Shown: piece after piece, positions 1-4,794 of the stretch | Position numbering within the stretch: position 1 is the stretch's first letter | How the letters are laid out: every line of letters begins with the position of its first letter | DNA from: JBFXDI01 sp050181295 | GTDB taxonomy: Bacteria > Pseudomonadota > Alphaproteobacteria > Rhizobiales > Aestuariivirgaceae | Direction: 5' to 3' | NCBI GenBank assembly: GCA_050181295.1 | Contig: JBFXDI010000186.1 | Coordinates: 1-6,675, forward strand | DNA length: 6,675 bases | Translations under genes and position numbers: made by a program | The notes under the pieces: generated by a model | Told to the model about the DNA's origin: nothing | Seen by the model: the letters and a program-made list of their open reading frames with translations, nothing else | Database searches by the model: none

Positions 1-1721
1 GAGGGCGTCGATTCCTTGACCTCCGCCTTCCTGCCGGTCCAGTAGCTCGCACCGTCCTCGCCCCAGCCGCCGTCCGTCTGCTGACGGCCTTTCAGCCAGT
101 CCACGGCTTTGCGCACATAGGGCGCCTTCATGTCCTCGCCGCAGGCATTGAGCGCGCAGAGCACCGACCAGGTGCCGTAGATGTAGTTGGTGCCCCAGCG
201 GCCGAACCAGGAGCCGTCCTCCTCCTGCTCGGTTTTGAGGAAGGCGAGGCCCTTGGCCATCACCGGATGGTCGCGGCCGTGGCCGACCTGCGCCAGGAAA
301 GAGAGGCAGCGCGCGGTCACGTCGGAAGTCGGCGGATCGAGCAGCGCGCCATGGTCGGCGAAGGGGATGGAGTTGAGGAAATCAGCGTTGTTGTTGATGT
401 CGAAGGCGCCCCAGCCGCCGTTCCGGCTCTGCATCCCCTCGATCCAGGTGACGGCGCGCGCGATCGGCTCGGCGTAGCGCTCGCGGTCGACGCGATGGAG
501 CAGCATGCCCACGACCGCCGTGTCGTCGACGTCCGGGTAGTGGTCGTTGCGGTACTGGAAGGCCCAGCCGCCGGGCTTGAGGCCAGGGTTCTGCACCTCC
601 CAGTCGCCGACGACCTCGGTGATCTGGCGTTCCGCCAGCCACTCGCAGGCCGCCCGGAGCCGCGGATCGTCATCCGCCACGCCGGCTTCGAGCAGGGCGT
701 GCCCGCCAAGTGCCGTGTCCCAGATGGGCGACACGCAGGGCTGCACGTAGCGGGGCTGGCCGCCGCGCTCGCGCGCGCTGCCCACGATGAGATTGCGCAC
801 CGACCGGAGCGCCGTCGCGTAGTGCGGATGATCGCTCGCATAGCCGAGCATGCGGAACGCCATGACCGTGTTGGCCATGGCCGGGAAGATGGCGCCGATC
901 CCGTCCTCGCCGTTGAGCCGGGGGGTGATGAAATCGACAGTCGCCCGGATCGCCCGCTTGCGTAGGGGCAGGCGGGGGAAGACGTGGCGGTCGAGCGGCT
1001 GCAGCAGCTTGTCGAGCGCCAGGAAGAACTCGCCCCAGGCCTTGCCCGTGGGATTGCGGTTCCAGCGCGTCACCGTCTCGGGAGGCGTCTTGAAGATCTC
1101 CTGGCAGGAGGCGCCGGTCGGGTTCTTCGCCAGCGGCTTGAGCGCGGCGAGGATCAGCAGCGGCGCGATGCAGACGCGCGACCAGTAGGACATCTTCCAG
1201 ATGGTCACCGGAAACCACATGGGCATCAGCATCAGCTCGACCGGCATGGCCGGCACCGCCCGCCACGGCACCTGCCCGAAGAGCGCCAGCGCGTAGCGGC
1301 AGAAGACGTTGGAGGTCTCGGCGCCTCCGGCCGCGAGGATCGCCTCCCGCGCCCGTTTCATATGCGGCGCGTCCGGATCGTCGCCCACGAGCTTCAGCGC
1401 GTAGTAGGCCTTGACCGAGCAGGACATGTTGAGGTCGCCGTCATGGAACAGCGCCCAGCCGCCGTGCCGCGCGATCTGAGTCGCGCGCAGGTAGCTTGCG
1501 AGCTCTTGTTCAAGTTCTGGTTCGGGTTCCCCCAGGAAGTGATTCAGGAATATATATTCTGAAGGGATGGTGGCGTCGGCTTCCAGCTCGAACACGAGAT
1601 GCCCGTCAGGCTTCTGAAGGGCGAGCAGGTCATGCGCGGCCGCGGCCGCGAGCAGGCCCGCGCCATGTCCGGGACGGGTGTCCCGTGCGGGCGAGGTCGA
1701 GGCTGCGGCGGTGTCCTGCAT
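1..1721 (-). CDS. shc: Squalene-hopene cyclase, C-terminus cut by window edge
   Basis: This class II triterpene cyclase protonates squalene and folds it into hop-22(29)-ene and hopan-22-ol; family members are dimeric, monotopic membrane proteins. About 573 residues are visible of a usual ~630-680. The catalytic motif D-V-D-D-T-A lies at residues 397-402 (bases 533-516), with D399 the expected general acid. QW motifs (Q-x3-G-x-W) are seen at residues 431-437, 499-505 and 547-553. The N-terminal family signature F-E-L-E-A-D-A-T-I-P is at about 44-53. The ATG at 1721 is the only start: the frame is closed by a stop at 1778-1776, there is no other in-frame ATG between, and a GGAG box sits five bases upstream. 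Oddities are a Leu in place of the QW-motif Trp at residue 42 and an AT-rich patch of uncommon codons near residues 54-74. It is divergent from the RidA-like gene. The family call is secure from sequence; substrate specificity is inferred from the family. Confidence 0.98.
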   Translation of the reverse strand, partial: MQDTAAASTSPARDTRPGHGAGLLAAAAAHDLLALQKPDGHLVFELEADATIPSEYIFLNHFLGEPEPELEQELASYLRATQIARHGGWALFHDGDLNMSCSVKAYYALKLVGDDPDAPHMKRAREAILAAGGAETSNVFCRYALALFGQVPWRAVPAMPVELMLMPMWFPVTIWKMSYWSRVCIAPLLILAALKPLAKNPTGASCQEIFKTPPETVTRWNRNPTGKAWGEFFLALDKLLQPLDRHVFPRLPLRKRAIRATVDFITPRLNGEDGIGAIFPAMANTVMAFRMLGYASDHPHYATALRSVRNLIVGSARERGGQPRYVQPCVSPIWDTALGGHALLEAGVADDDPRLRAACEWLAERQITEVVGDWEVQNPGLKPGGWAFQYRNDHYPDVDDTAVVGMLLHRVDRERYAEPIARAVTWIEGMQSRNGGWGAFDINNNADFLNSIPFADHGALLDPPTSDVTARCLSFLAQVGHGRDHPVMAKGLAFLKTEQEEDGSWFGRWGTNYIYGTWSVLCALNACGEDMKAPYVRKAVDWLKGRQQTDGGWGEDGASYWTGRKAEVKESTP

Positions 1722-1726
1722 CTGGT

Positions 1727-1730
1727 CTCC
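1727..1730 (-). promoter_or_regulatory. Ribosome binding site of shc
   Basis: On the minus strand GGAG is followed by five bases and then the ATG at 1721. This is a good Shine-Dalgarno fit and supports that start. The box lies only two bases downstream of the dyad at 1733-1768. Confidence 0.7.
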
Positions 1731-1732
1731 GA

Positions 1733-1768
1733 GGGGGCTGGGGCCATGGCTGAGTGGCCCATGCCCCC
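1733..1768. repeat. Imperfect inverted repeat in the shc/RidA-like divergent region
   Basis: The outer arms GGGGGC (1733-1738) and GCCCCC (1763-1768) match exactly. After a two-base mismatch, the inner arms GGGCCA (1741-1746) and TGGCCC (1755-1760) also match exactly, around an 8-base loop. That gives 12 paired positions in 36 bases. It has no T-tract and lies between two divergent genes, so it is not a normal terminator. It could be an operator, or a hairpin in the shc leader next to the ribosome binding site. Function is inference. Confidence 0.55.
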
Positions 1769-1779
1769 CGGAATGTCAA
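1751..1779 (-). promoter_or_regulatory. Candidate sigma-70-type promoter of shc
   Basis: On the minus strand CTTGACAT contains a perfect TTGACA -35 box (1779-1774) in the form favoured by alphaproteobacterial housekeeping promoters. The hexamer 17 bases downstream (1756-1751, CACTCA) is a poor -10, so recognition may need an activator or the match may be chance. If it is used, the dyad at 1733-1768 would overlap the spacer, -10 region and start point, and the shc leader would be about 20-25 bases. Confidence 0.4.
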
Positions 1780-1845
1780 GGAATCCCAATGGCGCGCGGG
1801 GCCCGCTTAAGGTCCGGCGCCGGCGGCGAAAAGCAGGTTTTGACG

Positions 1846-2904
1846 ATGAGTGAACGGCGGCGGATTCCAATCGGCACCCTCTGGAGCATGCGCATCGACG
1901 TGCCCTATTCGCTCATGGTGCGCGAGGGGGGCCTCGCCTGGAGCTGCGGGCAGGTGCCGCTCGATGCCGAGGGCAGGGTGCTCGATCCGGGCGACATCGT
2001 GGCGCAGTCCCGGCGGCTCTGCACCTATGTCCGCGACATTCTGGGGCGTGTCGGCCTGTCGCCCGGCACGGTCGGAAAGCTCGTCGCCTACCACCTGGGC
2101 GGCGCTTCCGAGGCGGACGCCATGGTGCGGACGCTGCGGGAGGAACTCGGTGAAAGCCCTCTGATCGTACCCGTCGCGGTGCCGCATTTCTATTACGACG
2201 GCATGATGCTGGAGGCGGACCTCTTCGCCTCCGCTTCCAAGGTAAGCCGGAAGCGGGAGATCGAGCGTGAGGGCGTGCGGGTCGAGGCTGTCGAGGCGGA
2301 CGGTCTCGTCTGGGCTTCGGTCGCGGCGGAAGACGGGGAGGGCGCGTGCGGGCGGATCGTGGCGGCGCTCGAGGCTGCGGGCCTCAACCGCGACAGGCTC
2401 CTTTCCGACCATTGGTTCATGTCCCGGCCCGGAAACCTGGGCCGGGGCCTTTCCGAAGCGGGCCTTGCGAGCGATGCCGGCGCTGCCGTCCGGACAGCGG
2501 TCGCAAAGGCACCCTGCATGGGCGAACTGACCTTCGCCGCCGCGGCCGTAGAAGTGACGTCGCGGGAGGACGAAGGCTTGACCATCGTCACCCGGCGGCA
2601 GGGTCCGTTCCTGTGGGTTTCCGCCCGCGAGCACGGAAGTGCCGACCTCGTCTCCCAGACCCATCGGATCATGGCGGGCATCGAGGCGGCGCTCCTGGGG
2701 CTCGGGCTGTCGTTCCGCGAGGTCGTGAAGTCGACGACCCACTATGTCGCCGGCAACTCCGAGGAGGAGCTTCACGACAACATGGAGGTGCGCAACGCGC
2801 GCTACGACCGGCCGGGTCCCGCCTCGACCGGCATTCCCGTCGCCGGCCTTGGCGAGGCGGGCAGTCTCACCGCGGTCGACGTGCTGGCGCTTGAGCGGGC
2901 TTGA
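1846..2904 (+). CDS. Three-repeat RidA/YjgF-like protein
   Basis: The protein has 352 residues, against ~130 for an ordinary RidA. Three RidA-fold-like segments can be aligned by eye: about 18-129, 137-237 and 245-351. Each has an opening G-x-x-W strand, a long amphipathic helix with G-L near its end, a central strand, and a closing hydrophobic strand. Repeat 1 is closest to RidA (C-G-Q-V-P-L-D, then G-D-I-V-A-Q-S); repeat 2 is degenerate; repeat 3 ends P-A-S-T-G-I-P-V. RidA proteins hydrolyse reactive 2-aminoacrylate and similar imines as homotrimers. The Arg that binds the substrate carboxylate in E. coli RidA (R105) appears to be Ser in repeat 3 and absent from repeat 1, so deaminase activity is uncertain. 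ATG 1846 was chosen because it starts just before repeat 1, with a weak AGG eight bases upstream. Earlier in-frame starts such as 1678 would run into shc. The 51-bp gap to the hydrolase suggests one transcript. The fold family is fairly sure; the function is unknown. Confidence 0.85.
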   Translation: MSERRRIPIGTLWSMRIDVPYSLMVREGGLAWSCGQVPLDAEGRVLDPGDIVAQSRRLCTYVRDILGRVGLSPGTVGKLVAYHLGGASEADAMVRTLREELGESPLIVPVAVPHFYYDGMMLEADLFASASKVSRKREIEREGVRVEAVEADGLVWASVAAEDGEGACGRIVAALEAAGLNRDRLLSDHWFMSRPGNLGRGLSEAGLASDAGAAVRTAVAKAPCMGELTFAAAAVEVTSREDEGLTIVTRRQGPFLWVSAREHGSADLVSQTHRIMAGIEAALLGLGLSFREVVKSTTHYVAGNSEEELHDNMEVRNARYDRPGPASTGIPVAGLGEAGSLTAVDVLALERA

Positions 2905-2955
2905 GGGGCCAAGAGAGGCCTACCCTTTCCCGGCGGGCCGTGCCAGTTTCCGGCC

Positions 2956-3771
2956 ATGGATCTCGATGCCGAATACGACAATCGCCGGCGCGTGCCGGAC
3001 TATCCGCGCTACCTCGCCGAATGGGAGAGGGAGGCCAAGGCCTTCCGCTCGGCCGGTGGCGGCGAGTTCGATCTCGCCTATGGCGAGCATCCGCGCCAGC
3101 GCTGCGACGTGTTCCGTTCCAAGGACGACCTCGGTGGCCCGATGGTCATGTTCATCCACGGCGGCTACTGGCGCTCGCTGCACAAGGACGTTTTCAGCCA
3201 TCTGGCGCGGGGGCTCGGGTTTCACGGCATCCCGGTCGCCCTGCCGTCCTACCGCCTCTGCCCGGAGGTGCGTGTCGCCGACATCGTGGAGGACGTCCGG
3301 GCCTGCGCGGGCTGGCTCGCGAAGCGCTACGGGCGCCCGCTGGTGGCGGCGGGCCATTCGGCCGGCGGCCATCTCGCGGCCTGCCTTGCCGCCACGGACT
3401 GGCGAAGGCTCGGCCACCAGGCGCCCGTTGTCACCGCGGGGCTCGGCATCAGCGGCCTCTATGACCTGAGACCCCTGATCCCGGCCTATTTCAACGAGGA
3501 CCTGCGGCTGGACGAGCCCGAGGCGAGGCGGTCGAGCCCGATCGCGTGGCCCGTGCCGCGGGGGCTTCCCTTCGAGGCCTGGGTGGGCGCGGAGGAGAGC
3601 GGCGAGTTCCTGCGCCAGAGCCGCACGCTCGCCGCGGTGTGGACCGGCGGCGGTGCGCCCACCAAATATGTCGAGATGAAGGGGGCCAACCACTTCTCCG
3701 TCATCGCGCCGTTGTCGCAGCCCGATTCCCCGCTCACCCTGGCGCTGGCCGCGCTTTGCGGCGAGGCATGA
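2956..3771 (+). CDS. Alpha/beta hydrolase, kynurenine formamidase/BD-FAE-like
   Basis: This 271-residue soluble serine hydrolase has no visible signal peptide. The oxyanion-hole motif H-G-G-Y-W is at residues 68-72 and the nucleophile elbow G-H-S-A-G-G at 133-138 (S135). The catalytic His is H246 in N-H-F-S. Between these, where an Asp is usual, the sequence is G-A-E-E-S-G-E-F, so E213 or E214 may be the acid. The H-G-G-Y-W form and overall length fit the group containing kynurenine formamidases and small esterases; substrate cannot be read from sequence. ATG 2956 is the only start, since the frame has no ATG, GTG or TTG back to the TGA of the preceding gene, with which it shares frame. No strong ribosome site is visible; A/G-rich AAGAGAGG at 2911-2918 is too distant. 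Its stop overlaps the hpnC start by 4 bp. RidA-like plus alpha/beta hydrolase pairs occur elsewhere (RutC/RutD in pyrimidine breakdown), but no other Rut-like gene is present. Confidence 0.88.
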   Translation: MDLDAEYDNRRRVPDYPRYLAEWEREAKAFRSAGGGEFDLAYGEHPRQRCDVFRSKDDLGGPMVMFIHGGYWRSLHKDVFSHLARGLGFHGIPVALPSYRLCPEVRVADIVEDVRACAGWLAKRYGRPLVAAGHSAGGHLAACLAATDWRRLGHQAPVVTAGLGISGLYDLRPLIPAYFNEDLRLDEPEARRSSPIAWPVPRGLPFEAWVGAEESGEFLRQSRTLAAVWTGGGAPTKYVEMKGANHFSVIAPLSQPDSPLTLALAALCGEA

Positions 3772-4637
3772 GCGCCATGGAGACGCAAGCCGTCGAGACG
3801 CCCTCGGGCAAGGGCGCGGGAGACGAGAACTTTCCCGTCGGCTCCTTCCTGATCGCCAGGCGCCTGCGTCCGCATGTGGCCGCCTACTATGCCTTCGCCC
3901 GCGCCATCGACGACATCGCCGACAATCCCGCGCTTTCGCCGGACGAGAAGGTGACGCGGCTCGATGCCATGGACCGTGCCGTGCGGGGCGAGCACGGGCA
4001 GGGGAACCCGGCCTTCGCCAAGGCGGTGGCGCTCCACCGGAGCCTCGCCGAGACGGGCGTGGACGTTGCCCATGCGAGCGATCTCGTCTCTGCCTTCAAG
4101 CAGGATGCGGTCAAGAACCGGTACCGCGATTGGGACGATCTCATCGGCTACTGCCTGCGCTCGGCCTCGCCCGTCGGCCGCTTCCTCCTCGAGTTGCATG
4201 GCGAGGACAGGAAGGGCTTCGTGCAGTCGGACGCGCTCTGCAATGCGCTGCAGGTCATCAACCACCTCCAGGACTGCGCCAAGGACCACGCGGCGCTCGA
4301 CCGGGTCTACCTGCCGGGAGGCTGGATGGCGGCCGAGGGCGCCGATGTCGGGATGCTGGCGCTGCCCGCCTCGCCACCGCCGCTCCGCGCCGTGCTCGAC
4401 CGCTGCATCGCGGCCTCCCGCGCCCTCATGCGGGAGGCAGACCGGCTGCCCGGCGTGCTCAAGGACCGGCGGCTCGCCATGGAATCGGCCGTCATCGTTA
4501 ATGTCGCCTGGAAGCTCCTGGAGGAACTTTCCGCCCGCGATCCCGTTGCCGAGCGGGTCGAACTCACGAAGTGGCAGTTTCTCGGCTGCGGGGCGCGCGG
4601 CGCTGCCTCGGTTCTGACGCCTTTCGGGCGAAGATAG
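3768..4637 (+). CDS. hpnC: Hydroxysqualene synthase HpnC
   Basis: This 289-residue protein belongs to the squalene/phytoene synthase family. In the bacterial hopanoid route HpnD makes presqualene diphosphate from two farnesyl diphosphates, HpnC converts it to hydroxysqualene, and HpnE reduces that to squalene. Both Asp-rich Mg-diphosphate sites are present: D-D-I-A-D at residues 48-52 and D-C-A-K-D at 169-173 within N-H-L-Q-D-C. The N-terminal E-N-F-P-V-G-S (20-26), R-Y-R-D-W-D-D-L (118-125) and S-P-V-G-R-F (134-139) fit HpnC rather than HpnD or CrtB. ATG 3768 overlaps the hydrolase stop as ATGA, indicating translational coupling; ATG 3777 is an alternative three codons in and cannot be excluded. 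The next gene is dxs after 157 bp, not the expected hpnD/hpnE. The family call is strong; HpnC versus HpnD rests on motifs read by eye. Confidence 0.94.
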   Translation: MSAMETQAVETPSGKGAGDENFPVGSFLIARRLRPHVAAYYAFARAIDDIADNPALSPDEKVTRLDAMDRAVRGEHGQGNPAFAKAVALHRSLAETGVDVAHASDLVSAFKQDAVKNRYRDWDDLIGYCLRSASPVGRFLLELHGEDRKGFVQSDALCNALQVINHLQDCAKDHAALDRVYLPGGWMAAEGADVGMLALPASPPPLRAVLDRCIAASRALMREADRLPGVLKDRRLAMESAVIVNVAWKLLEELSARDPVAERVELTKWQFLGCGARGAASVLTPFGRR

Positions 4638-4794
4638 GCGTCGCTGGCTCAAGTTGTCGGGGTTTACGCTGCGTCAACCGGAGCCGGACTTTACCGGTTT
4701 GCGGACGATGCTAAATTCCGCTAAGCCGCAGAGACGCTCGATCCGGGGTAGGTTAACCGGTGTGCATTCGCCACCAAAATCTCATTGAGTTCCA
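4638..4794 (+). other. Intergenic region between hpnC and dxs
   Basis: These 157 bases are visibly less GC-rich than the flanking genes, as expected of a leader or promoter region. The hexamer AACCGG occurs at 4676-4681, inverted as CCGGTT at 4694-4699, and again at 4755-4760 within GGTTAACCGG. No GC hairpin with a T-tract was found after hpnC, so read-through into dxs is possible. I could not identify a convincing -35/-10 pair. The dxs start has only a weak purine stretch upstream (GAG near 4786-4788). Confidence 0.4.

Noticed and set aside
267..965. 232-codon plus-strand open frame inside shc
   Set aside because: It is opposite a clear shc coding frame and its product looks like a GC-rich antisense artefact (Arg/Ala/His/Asp-rich).
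1814..1823. Perfect 10-bp palindrome CCGGCGCCGG upstream of the RidA-like gene
   Set aside because: Such self-complementary GC strings are frequent by chance in DNA of this composition, and nothing else around it suggests a site.
1678..1845. N-terminal extension of the RidA-like protein from an ATG at 1678
   Set aside because: The extra 56 residues run into the shc coding region and across the divergent promoter, resemble no domain, and lie before the first repeat.
1807..2775. 322-codon minus-strand open frame opposite the RidA-like gene
   Set aside because: The plus-strand frame has a recognisable repeated fold; this one has biased composition and no motif.
3486..4652. 388-codon minus-strand open frame over the hydrolase end and hpnC
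   Set aside because: It spans two real genes on the other strand and shows no domain or motif.
4762..4788. GTG at 4762 as an alternative dxs start
   Set aside because: It is in the dxs frame but reaches a TGA at 4786-4788 before the ATG at 4795.
4638..4794. Rho-independent terminator after hpnC
   Set aside because: I found no stable GC stem followed by a run of T in this gap.
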